A stretch of DNA of 64,000 nt from CAYGFH01 sp964430295 (GTDB lineage: Bacteria; Patescibacteriota; Microgenomatia; UBA10105; UBA927). The DNA is taken from contig CAYSEV010000003.1 of the NCBI GenBank assembly GCA_964430295.1, positions 1 to 64,000 on the forward strand, written 5' to 3'. A program made the position numbers and the translations under genes. Shown here in pieces: positions 8,596-16,268 of the stretch; position 1 is the stretch's first letter, and each line of letters starts with the position of its first letter. The notes beneath the pieces were generated by a model. The model did not search any database. It had not been told where the DNA came from and saw only the letters and a program-made list of their open reading frames with translations.

Positions 8596-9963
8596 TTATG
8601 CCCAGACTTTCAATTTAATCCCCTCAACATCGTTTCGAAGGTGTTCATTTGTGGATAATTCTTTTGCAATGGCATCCACGCCATGCATAACCGTTGTGTG
8701 ATCTCTTCCTCCTAAAAGCCCGCCGATGTCTCCATGAGTGAGACCGAGTTCTGTTCTGCACAAATACATAAAGACCTGTCTTGGACGGGCAATCGGTCTA
8801 TCCCTTTTGGGGCCCCTCATTGCTGTGGATTTAATACCAAAATATTCCGCAACAGCTTCCATTAAATCTTGCGGAGGCACTCTTTTTTGCGTTCGCTCCG
8901 TCTGCTTAATTGCCGGTTTAATACTCAGTAATGAAGAAATCAATTCCGTAGATACCTCTATATTTTTTGTTGCAGTTTCTGTTATGAGTCTTCTAAGAAA
9001 ACCTTCTATAGCTCTTGTATCAGAAATGTTTGCGGCTATGAGCTGAGCAGACTCAGAAGAAACCGCAAGCCCAAGAGCCTTTGATTTTATATTGATAATA
9101 GCCACTCGCAGTTCAAAGTCCGGATTAGCGACATCCACCGTTAACCCGCCCTCAAATCGGCTTCGAAGCCTATCTTCGAGTTTTGAAATCTCTGTAGGAG
9201 GTCTATCTGATATAAGAATTATTTGTCCCCCTTCTCTATGAACTGCGTTAAACGTATGAAAAAACTCCTCTTGTGCCGTCAACTTTCCTGCAATAAATTG
9301 GACATCATCAACCAACAGCAGTTGTGCATTTCGATATTTCTGTTTGAACTGACGGGCTGTTTTTGTCTGTATAGCTTCAACAATTTCGTTTAAAAACTCC
9401 TCACCCATACAATACACCACCCTAGTTGTCGGTTTTCGTTGCAAGATGCTGTTGGCAACAGCATGCATTAAATGAGTTTTACCGACTCCTACCCCGCCGT
9501 AAATAAACAAAGGGTTATATGCTGTTCCCGGAGAGCGGGCAACCGCTGTTGCCGCCGCATAAGCCATTTGGTTTGATGTGGAAACCGCGAAATTTTCAAA
9601 CGTTGCATCCGGACGAATATGAAGCCGTCTGGAAAGAGAAGAAAGATCCTGTTCTCCACTTGAGGCGGGAACCGAAGCAAAGAGCGGACCGGCGTCTTTA
9701 GAGGAGAGCTTTTCTTTTTTTGGAACCACCGAGAACACCATGCTTATGTTTTCGTGTGTGTGGTGGTCTAATATGCTTTTGACGAGAGAATAATATCTCG
9801 TTTCTACGAGCGTTCTCATGAGAGGGCTTGTAAAGCTGATATGAGCGACATTATCAGATAGAGATAATAGCCTAGAGCTCGCAAAATGTGTTTGAAACGT
9901 AGCTTTAGAAACCGATAATTCGATCTCTGCTAATACCGTCTTCCAGAGTTTTTCAGTATCCAT
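8596..9963 (-). CDS. dnaA: Chromosomal replication initiator protein DnaA
   Basis: 455 residues with all four DnaA regions. Domain I is at the N-terminus ('LWKTVLAEIELSVSKATFQTHF'). A short linker follows, then the AAA+ domain with Walker A 'GGVGVGKT' (~156-163) and Walker B 'LLLVDDVQ' (~215-222). The C-terminal helix-turn-helix carries the DnaA signature 'GGRDHTTVMHG' (~418-428). It binds DnaA boxes and opens the origin for replication. It is transcribed leftwards towards dnaN. Its 5' flank contains two DnaA-box-like sites, which would allow autoregulation. On the other side, where rpmH is normally found, a polymerase-like gene of the glycan island begins only ~120 bases away. Confidence 0.98.
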   Translation of the reverse strand: MDTEKLWKTVLAEIELSVSKATFQTHFASSRLLSLSDNVAHISFTSPLMRTLVETRYYSLVKSILDHHTHENISMVFSVVPKKEKLSSKDAGPLFASVPASSGEQDLSSLSRRLHIRPDATFENFAVSTSNQMAYAAATAVARSPGTAYNPLFIYGGVGVGKTHLMHAVANSILQRKPTTRVVYCMGEEFLNEIVEAIQTKTARQFKQKYRNAQLLLVDDVQFIAGKLTAQEEFFHTFNAVHREGGQIILISDRPPTEISKLEDRLRSRFEGGLTVDVANPDFELRVAIINIKSKALGLAVSSESAQLIAANISDTRAIEGFLRRLITETATKNIEVSTELISSLLSIKPAIKQTERTQKRVPPQDLMEAVAEYFGIKSTAMRGPKRDRPIARPRQVFMYLCRTELGLTHGDIGGLLGGRDHTTVMHGVDAIAKELSTNEHLRNDVEGIKLKVWA

Positions 9964-10082
9964 GATGCGTAATACATGAGCAGAGTAATATAGTGACGCA
10001 GCGCATGAGGGTTATATCACATTGTGGATAAGTTGTCCACAAGAACACCCACATCACAGCCGTGCTATCATAGTGTAGAGAT
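9964..10082. promoter_or_regulatory. Divergent dnaA upstream region with two DnaA-box-like sites
   Basis: TTGTGGATAA at 10022-10031 is an exact DnaA box (minus orientation). TTGTCCACAA at 10033-10042 is an imperfect palindromic partner right next to it. They lie ~60 bases upstream of dnaA and ~40 bases upstream of the rightward O-antigen-ligase-like gene, so DnaA could repress or time both. No other gene is seen in this stretch. Confidence 0.6.
10063..10071 (+). promoter_or_regulatory. Extended -10 promoter for the 10083 gene
   Basis: TGCTATCAT is a TGN-extended -10 hexamer ending 11 bases before the ATG at 10083. Transcription would start near 10078, leaving a leader of about five bases and no room for a Shine-Dalgarno site. 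No good -35 was found. Confidence 0.45.
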
Positions 10083-12092
10083 ATGATTTCATCGACACAA
10101 ATCATGGTTAGTTTAGTTATCCTCGGGTGCATGGTTCTCTTAGGCGATGAAAAACAATCAATTGTTTTTATAGTTTCTGTAGCTGCGACAATTTGTCTTT
10201 ATATTTATGATTGGTATAAAGGTAAAAAAAAGTATGTTATTGCGACGGACACTCTGGTGCTTTGGTTATTGCTTGGGGTGTCTTTCATACTATCATCAAT
10301 ACACTCGTTAAGTCGTGGATATTCATTCACAGAAGGTATCAAGTATATAAACGCCTTTTTGTTATTTGTCTATTTTTCAAATAAAACAGATCAAAAAGAT
10401 ATCCATCGATACGCAACAGCCTTATATTATTGGACCATTGTAATCCTCGTGATTTCGTATATGTTTGTTTTTTTCCCTATATTCAGGTCTTTTTTACCCC
10501 TGATGAACCTTTTGTATAAATCTTATGACCATAGTCATGTTGTCGATGTTTTGATATTTACAACCCCCTTATGGATATATATGTTGAAACAAAAAAAAGA
10601 TCTGATCACCAAACTAAGTGTTCTGTTTTTAGCATCCGGTCTATTAACATCGTATGCAAGAGGCGCAATACTACTCATATTAATTATGGGTGCTATTTTT
10701 GGGAAAAAATACCTTCACGGGAAATATAGCAAGCAAGGGTCCTGGTTTCTTTTCTTGAGCACTGTGCTAAGTATTGGCGCCCTTGTTTATTTTACGTACG
10801 GTATAAGGAGTAATCCTATATCAGGAGTATTACATAAACTAAACACTCAAAAAATGGTGACGGTTGAAAGCAGAATGGGCTTTTGGAAACAAGCGATAAC
10901 TTCTATAAAAACATATCCTCTCTTTGGACAGGGACCCGGTACATTCTATTTGGTGTCCAAAAAATTTCAATCGGAGCCCAACTCATATTCCTGGTTCGCG
11001 CACAGCTTCCCTCTTCAGTCCGTCACAGAGATGGGTCTTTTAGGTTTTATAATTTTATTTCTCTTATTATATAAATTATTGTTTATTAATAAAAAAGGAT
11101 TGTTATTTCATAGTGCTCTCAATATTACGCCCGAGGCCTCTCTACTTCATGGTATTATTCTGGTCTTTCTTTACAGTTTTTTTGAGATGAATATGGATTT
11201 TACAGTGGTTTGGGTTCTCTTTTGGTCTATACTAGGAATGTTAAATCAGGTTCAAAATAAATCGCATAGTTCCAACAAAAAAACAAATATCCACGTAATC
11301 ATTCCATTAGTTATTCTTAGTGTATTCTATGTGAGTGCCATTCTGGGTTCTATTACTAATGCAAATCATAGAACGCAAGATCTTGCAGTAATGATTATGC
11401 CCTATGATGCAAATATTGTCGGCTCATATCTTGAAAAATTGCCAACCAAAAAAGCCGTTACACAAACACAAAAAAAGATAATACGATTTTTCCACGCATA
11501 TAATTCCTCTATTCTTGTTAATTTGGCATCAGCCGAAACGGATCCGATAAAATATGATGATTATATGAAAACGGCGATTGAAAGTGATCCTCAAAACAGG
11601 TCAAATCTTGAAACGTACATAACCTATTCTCTCAAAAATAACAGAGACGATAATCTCCAATATATTGTTAAAACCATGGCACAGACCATAAGTGTACAAA
11701 AGCAAAAAGATCAAAACTATATAGAAACCAGATGGAAAAACATACACAATTGTTTTAACTCGGCATCACTAATCTGGAATGATTCTCCGTATGTAGATAC
11801 CTATCAGGCAAAATCTCTGTATTTTGCCTCATTATGTCTTATTAAAGAAGGAAATTTTGAAGATGGAAAACGATTGATGGAGATTGCCGTTAACGCAAAA
11901 ACCAGTTGGAGCAATATTTACATTGACTATGCGGCAATAATATGGTGGAATGAGGGAAATTACGCTAAAGCAAAAACAATTCTGAAAGAGTGTGAAAAAA
12001 ATGAAAACGCTAGAAATCATTGCTCCCAGTTTGATAACGGCCAATTATCTCATACTAGTGTGCAGGATAAAAATATTTCATTTATAAAATAA
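10083..12092 (+). CDS. O-antigen ligase-like (Wzy/WaaL) polymerase with C-terminal TPR-like region
   Basis: 669 residues. The first ~410 contain about ten hydrophobic segments and the O-antigen ligase family pattern: a large extracytoplasmic loop with 'ESRMGFWKQAITSIKTYPLFGQGPG' (broken here by the family's conserved G-x-G-x-G region) followed by 'AHSFPLQSVTEMGLLGF'. Residues ~430-660 are soluble and helical with TPR-like spacing ('LIKEGNFEDGKRLMEIAVNA', 'EGNYAKAKTILKECEKN'). Such proteins polymerise or transfer lipid-linked glycans on the outer face of the membrane. It is the first gene of the island beside dnaA, and its stop is one base before the radical SAM gene. Whether it is a polymerase, a ligase or a protein glycosyltransferase cannot be decided. 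Confidence 0.8.
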   Translation: MISSTQIMVSLVILGCMVLLGDEKQSIVFIVSVAATICLYIYDWYKGKKKYVIATDTLVLWLLLGVSFILSSIHSLSRGYSFTEGIKYINAFLLFVYFSNKTDQKDIHRYATALYYWTIVILVISYMFVFFPIFRSFLPLMNLLYKSYDHSHVVDVLIFTTPLWIYMLKQKKDLITKLSVLFLASGLLTSYARGAILLILIMGAIFGKKYLHGKYSKQGSWFLFLSTVLSIGALVYFTYGIRSNPISGVLHKLNTQKMVTVESRMGFWKQAITSIKTYPLFGQGPGTFYLVSKKFQSEPNSYSWFAHSFPLQSVTEMGLLGFIILFLLLYKLLFINKKGLLFHSALNITPEASLLHGIILVFLYSFFEMNMDFTVVWVLFWSILGMLNQVQNKSHSSNKKTNIHVIIPLVILSVFYVSAILGSITNANHRTQDLAVMIMPYDANIVGSYLEKLPTKKAVTQTQKKIIRFFHAYNSSILVNLASAETDPIKYDDYMKTAIESDPQNRSNLETYITYSLKNNRDDNLQYIVKTMAQTISVQKQKDQNYIETRWKNIHNCFNSASLIWNDSPYVDTYQAKSLYFASLCLIKEGNFEDGKRLMEIAVNAKTSWSNIYIDYAAIIWWNEGNYAKAKTILKECEKNENARNHCSQFDNGQLSHTSVQDKNISFIK

Positions 12093-12093
12093 T

Positions 12094-13098
12094 ATGTATC
12101 CAAAACACGCAATTATCGCAGTAACTCTTAACTGTAATTCTCGTTGCATTATGTGCAACATATGGAAGAATCGTATTACAAATGAGTTGCAACCACATGA
12201 GTTTCTAAAAATCCCCTCGTCACTCATAGATATTAATATTACCGGTGGAGAACCATTTTTACGAAAAGATCTGGTGGAAATTATCGCAAATATGAAAAAA
12301 GCTGCTCCCAAAGCGAGAATGGTTATGATTTCGAATGGGTTTATGCCCCATAGAGCATCAGAGGATTTGCCAAAGATCTATAAAATAGATCCAAACTTTG
12401 CCTTTAGAGTTTCTATTGATGGTATAGGTAAAGCCCATGATGAAATTCGAAGGATTCCTGGCGGATTCGATAAGATCATGAAAACCATTGAAGCAGCCAG
12501 AAAAGCCGGCCTGAAAGATTTAGGAGTCTCTTTTACAGTTATCGATCAAAATGTGAGTGAAATTCCTAAAGTACGAGAATTTTGTAAAAAAAATGATTTA
12601 GAGTTTTCTATTACCGTTGCAACCAATTCTGTTATATATTTTGGCTCAGATAAAAGTTCTCTTCGTCCAAAACATCCGGAAAAACTTGAAGAACAACTTC
12701 GGAGTCTTTCGCGGGACCATTATAGTCATATTAATCCAAAAGAAATAAGTAGAGGGTGGTTTGTTAAAGGGCTAATAGAGTACATGAATACAGGCAAGCG
12801 AACACTCCCCTGCGATGCTGGACAAGGGTTTTATTATATGGACTCAGTCGGCAATGTTTATACGTGTCATTTAAAACCCTGGATAATGGGTAATATACGA
12901 CAAGATTCACTGGATCAGATTTTTGGAAGAAATATACACGCTGGCAAAGTCGCCGCGTGTAATGATTGCTGGATGGTTTGTACGGCAAAATCAATGATGA
13001 AAAAACGTTTAGCCCTTATTTTACCCGGTGTTATTCCAGATGTACTGGATGCCTTGGTTCAATACGCATTCCAAAATAAATCAAGCTCTACCGTGTGA
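12094..13098 (+). CDS. Radical SAM protein with SPASM-like C-terminal cluster domain
   Basis: 334 residues. The radical SAM motif 'CNSRCIMC' (CxxxCxxC, residues ~14-21) binds the SAM-cleaving 4Fe-4S cluster; 'NITGGEPFLRKDL' is the GGE motif and 'VSIDG' a typical beta strand. The C-terminus has a Cys in 'LPCDAGQGFYYMDSVGN', 'VYTCHLKPWIMGNI' and 'CNDCWMVC', which matches a SPASM domain holding auxiliary clusters. It is coupled to the preceding polymerase gene (one-base gap). SPASM enzymes modify peptides or small molecules; in glycan loci they may modify sugars or lipid carriers. No short precursor-peptide gene is visible nearby, so a RiPP role is not supported. Substrate unknown. Confidence 0.85.
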   Translation: MYPKHAIIAVTLNCNSRCIMCNIWKNRITNELQPHEFLKIPSSLIDINITGGEPFLRKDLVEIIANMKKAAPKARMVMISNGFMPHRASEDLPKIYKIDPNFAFRVSIDGIGKAHDEIRRIPGGFDKIMKTIEAARKAGLKDLGVSFTVIDQNVSEIPKVREFCKKNDLEFSITVATNSVIYFGSDKSSLRPKHPEKLEEQLRSLSRDHYSHINPKEISRGWFVKGLIEYMNTGKRTLPCDAGQGFYYMDSVGNVYTCHLKPWIMGNIRQDSLDQIFGRNIHAGKVAACNDCWMVCTAKSMMKKRLALILPGVIPDVLDALVQYAFQNKSSSTV

Positions 13099-13115
13099 GA
13101 ATGATATTCCGTATT

Positions 13116-14120
13116 TTATTTGTCTGACAGGATTGCCAATTGAAGTTCTTTTTTGAAATGTGAGTAGTCATTGGTTCTATAGAAATGCACACGTTTTGTG
13201 TGTTTGTATTCATCCCTCAAAAAATCTCCGACCAAGCAATTTTTATCATATGACAATGCCTCAGCAACACTAATTGGATACCCTTCAATATTAGACGGTA
13301 GGACAAATAATCTGCAGTTGCTGATTAACTCTCTTTTTTCACGCCCGAAGACGTATCCGGTAAATATGATTTTTTTGGATTTAGCAAGCTTATACAATGT
13401 CTTTGTATATATATCCGAATGACTGGATCCTCCTGCAAGAACGATAGGGACAGAGACATCATCAGATGCTCTTATAAGCCACTCAATGCGTTTCTCAGGC
13501 ACAAATCTCCCTAAAAATAAGATGTAATTGTTTTTTCTTAGGCCATATTTTTTTGTGATTATCTGGGCTGTTATGTTGTGTTGTTTTGTTGTGCTGTATA
13601 CATCTAATATTGTATCCCTCTTATAAATATGTTTATAGCGTTTCGCTATTTTTATAGAAACGGCATATAGATTATGAGAGCAGGCCAAAACCACCCTCTC
13701 AGAAATTAAAAGAAATATCTTTGCCCCAAGTCCCCATTTTTTTCGCTCCCAATCAAAAGAATGAATGGTGGTATGAATTTTTTTTCCAAAAAAGCGAGGG
13801 ATAAATGAAAAAAACGCCGGACCAACACCGTGATACCATACTATATCATTTGAACTAAAAGCTGCATGAAGGGAAGCAAAAAAACTATATGAAATAGTGT
13901 CTAAATGAGTACTGTTAATAGACCAGATTGGTATAAGTATTGCTCCCTTATAGCGTTTAATATCAGTATCTGTTTGTGTCCATGATCGTATATAGCATGA
14001 TACTCGCGAACCCTTTGTTATAGATTCCAGCTTGTGTTGTATATAAGCTTCAATACCAGATGTCCCAGAAAATTCCATCGGTATTCCTCTCGCTCCAATT
14101 ATCGCAATCGAAGATATCAT
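13116..14120 (-). CDS. Glycosyltransferase, DUF1972/GT4 type
   Basis: 334 residues. The N-terminus 'IAIIGARGIPMEFSGTSGIEAY' (here given in part) is the DUF1972 start seen in rhamnosyl- or galactosyl-transferase-like GT4 enzymes. The C-terminal Rossmann half carries 'YILFLGRFVPEKRIEWLI' and 'LFVLPSNIEGYPISVAEAL', the GT4 donor-binding E-x7-E region. It transfers a sugar from a nucleotide donor to a lipid-linked acceptor on the cytoplasmic face. It forms a minus-strand group with the next two genes (gaps of two bases and an overlap). Donor sugar unknown. Confidence 0.82.
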   Translation of the reverse strand: MISSIAIIGARGIPMEFSGTSGIEAYIQHKLESITKGSRVSCYIRSWTQTDTDIKRYKGAILIPIWSINSTHLDTISYSFFASLHAAFSSNDIVWYHGVGPAFFSFIPRFFGKKIHTTIHSFDWERKKWGLGAKIFLLISERVVLACSHNLYAVSIKIAKRYKHIYKRDTILDVYSTTKQHNITAQIITKKYGLRKNNYILFLGRFVPEKRIEWLIRASDDVSVPIVLAGGSSHSDIYTKTLYKLAKSKKIIFTGYVFGREKRELISNCRLFVLPSNIEGYPISVAEALSYDKNCLVGDFLRDEYKHTKRVHFYRTNDYSHFKKELQLAILSDK

Positions 14121-14122
14121 AA

Positions 14123-15223
14123 CTATAAATTATATAATTTTATATACTCATTAATATTACGAGTGGAATAATTTTGTTTTACCATACTCTTTGCTAACAG
14201 GATTTTTCCCATCTCATCTTCATATGAATCAAGTGCTCTGATGAGTACTCTTGTCATCTCACTGTCGTTTTTTGCTATATATCCATACGTATTATTCATC
14301 TTAGTATCTAATCCATAAAAATATTTTGTTACAACGAGTGCGCCAGTAGAAAATGCGTCTAATATTGAAACGGGAAACCCCTCGCTTTTCGCTGTTGAAT
14401 TGCACACAAAACATTTAGACTGTTTTAATAACAAAGATATATCTTTTAAAGGGGTGGTAATAAAAATGTTATGTTCCAATTTGTGATGGCGAATATATTG
14501 CATGCATGCATCTTTTTCAGAGCCCTCCCCTACTAACATGCAGATAATCTTTTTTTTGGACAATCGTATAACAGTTCGTAAAAGTGTTAATAATTGGAAA
14601 ATTTGTTTTTCTTTCTCTAGTCTCCCGGCATAGATAATATCTATCCGCTTTACTTTCTTTGATAATTTACAGTCAGCATACCTTGACCAATTGGGAATTA
14701 TTTGTATGGTGCGAAGCGGAATGCCATAAGATCTTATAAGATCAAGCTGTATAGCCGTTGTAGGGACAATAATTCTGTCAGCATAAGGGTATAACAATCG
14801 TATACCTAGTTCCTGAACCCAAGGCAATACCATTGTTCGTACCATGGTAGAAGTATAATGTCCCTCATTTATAATGATTGTAACTTTTCGCCAAAAAAAT
14901 ATAAATTTAGTAGCGAGGACTGTTAAAGAATATGGACTTATATGTGAAGCTATTGTTGCCGGCTTTATTAAAAAAATATGGTACCAAGCCCAAAGCATAA
15001 AAAGAAAATAATTGTCAGAACCGTTCCATCGGTAAAAATCCAATATTCTCACATTGGGGTTATTTATTACATCTCGTAAATCAAAATCCCTTTTTTCTTT
15101 TAATAGTATATATACGGGGGTATTATTGTGAGAAAATTTTAGTCTATTTACTATATCAGTTATTCTAACAGGTATTCCTCCTAACCCAAGATTTGAATAC
15201 ACAATAACCAAAGGTTTAGTCAT
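14123..15223 (-). CDS. Glycosyltransferase family 4
   Basis: 366 residues from the ATG at 15223 ('MTKPLVIVYSNLGLGGIPVR'), which overlaps the epimerase end by eight bases; an upstream in-frame ATG at 15277 would overlap by 62 bases and adds a non-GT4 hydrophobic extension. GT-B features are the glycine-rich N-terminus 'NLGLGGI', 'RIDIIYAGRLEKEKQI' at the start of the C-terminal domain, and 'SEGFPVSILDAFSTGALVV' (E-x7-E-like donor site). It is closely similar in plan to the two tandem GT4 genes at 18074 and 19183 ('NLGLGGIP', 'DLDIGGIQ', 'NLGIGGIQ'), which suggests local duplication and divergence. Confidence 0.83.
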   Translation of the reverse strand: MTKPLVIVYSNLGLGGIPVRITDIVNRLKFSHNNTPVYILLKEKRDFDLRDVINNPNVRILDFYRWNGSDNYFLFMLWAWYHIFLIKPATIASHISPYSLTVLATKFIFFWRKVTIIINEGHYTSTMVRTMVLPWVQELGIRLLYPYADRIIVPTTAIQLDLIRSYGIPLRTIQIIPNWSRYADCKLSKKVKRIDIIYAGRLEKEKQIFQLLTLLRTVIRLSKKKIICMLVGEGSEKDACMQYIRHHKLEHNIFITTPLKDISLLLKQSKCFVCNSTAKSEGFPVSILDAFSTGALVVTKYFYGLDTKMNNTYGYIAKNDSEMTRVLIRALDSYEDEMGKILLAKSMVKQNYSTRNINEYIKLYNL

Positions 15224-16208
15224 ATAAATATAAATGACTGAAGAAAAAATTAGCTGTAGAAGCAAACCCATCTTCAAAGCTTTTCATATCATGTCCCCCA
15301 GTGATATCCAATATCTTTTTATTGTTTGCCCACGTTTGGAGCATCTCTATTGAAGAATACTGTCGTTTACGCAATTGTAAGGAGTACCCATGCTGCTTAA
15401 TAATAGTCTTTGCAATATCGAGAACATCCTTTAATAAGACAGGTTTTCCTGTCCCTATATTAAAAATCCGAAAACCATTTGGATGATATAGTGTACTCAA
15501 AAGCATATGTGTAAAATCATCAATATATGTCCAGTCTCTTGAGAGTTTCTCTGGACTATATATGTCTATTTCTGATTCATTTTTTGCCGAAATTAATAAT
15601 TTCATCGGTAGCATATCCGGTCTGCCATTTGGGCCATACACGCTAAATGGACGAATGAGACTAATCGGTATTTTAGTTTTCTCATAAAAGTTCTTCACAG
15701 CTATTTCCATAGCGGTCTTCGATGCTCCATACGTTGATATCGGTGTCGACATCTGTATCGGTTCTTGTTCTGAAAACGGAACATTTGAGCAGTTTCCATA
15801 CACGGATGATGAACTGAATATAACTGCATGCCTAATCGTAGTCCTACATGCTTCGAGCATAGAAAGTGTTCCAACCACATTTGTAGAAAAGTATTTAACG
15901 GGAAATTGCTCGCCATTTCTTACACCCACTTCAGCGGCAGTATGTATTAATACGGAAGGTTTAAATTCATTAATTAATAAACGCAATTTCACGGCCTCTG
16001 TTATAGATGTTTTAGAAAAAATAAAATTAGAGTGTTCTTTGAGCTCTATTAATCTATATTGCTTTATTTTTTTTGAATAATATGTATTAAGATTATCTAT
16101 ACCAACGACAAGTGCATTATTGTCTTTTGAGAGTATTTTTTTACACACCGCGCTTCCTATAAAACCGGCGGCGCCTGTGACGAGGTAAACATGTGCATTA
16201 CGTATCAT
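15216..16208 (-). CDS. NAD-dependent nucleotide-sugar epimerase (UDP-glucuronate 4-epimerase-like)
   Basis: 330 residues, extended SDR family. The NAD-binding GxxGxxG is 'VTGAAGFIG' near residue 11; 'FSSSSVYG' gives the Ser of the catalytic triad, and 'YGASKTAME' the YxxxK pair. The 'GIDNLNTYYS' segment and 'RPFSVYGPNGRPDMLPMKL' resemble UDP-glucuronate 4-epimerases, which make UDP-galacturonate. The spacing to the GT4 gene (eight-base overlap) indicates one transcription unit. Divergent from asnB, with 60 bases between. Inference: it supplies a uronic acid donor that could be amidated by the AsnB-like neighbour. It could also be a different 4-epimerase or 4,6-dehydratase-like enzyme. Confidence 0.8.
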   Translation of the reverse strand: MIRNAHVYLVTGAAGFIGSAVCKKILSKDNNALVVGIDNLNTYYSKKIKQYRLIELKEHSNFIFSKTSITEAVKLRLLINEFKPSVLIHTAAEVGVRNGEQFPVKYFSTNVVGTLSMLEACRTTIRHAVIFSSSSVYGNCSNVPFSEQEPIQMSTPISTYGASKTAMEIAVKNFYEKTKIPISLIRPFSVYGPNGRPDMLPMKLLISAKNESEIDIYSPEKLSRDWTYIDDFTHMLLSTLYHPNGFRIFNIGTGKPVLLKDVLDIAKTIIKQHGYSLQLRKRQYSSIEMLQTWANNKKILDITGGHDMKSFEDGFASTANFFFSHLYLYD

Positions 16209-16268
16209 AATAATTGGTGTTTAATAGCCTTCATGATATCATTTTATGAATAATTAAGAAATAAAATT

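Noticed and set aside
12094..13098. RiPP cluster around the radical SAM gene
   Set aside because: No short precursor-like gene, peptidase or peptide exporter is adjacent; neighbours are glycan enzymes.
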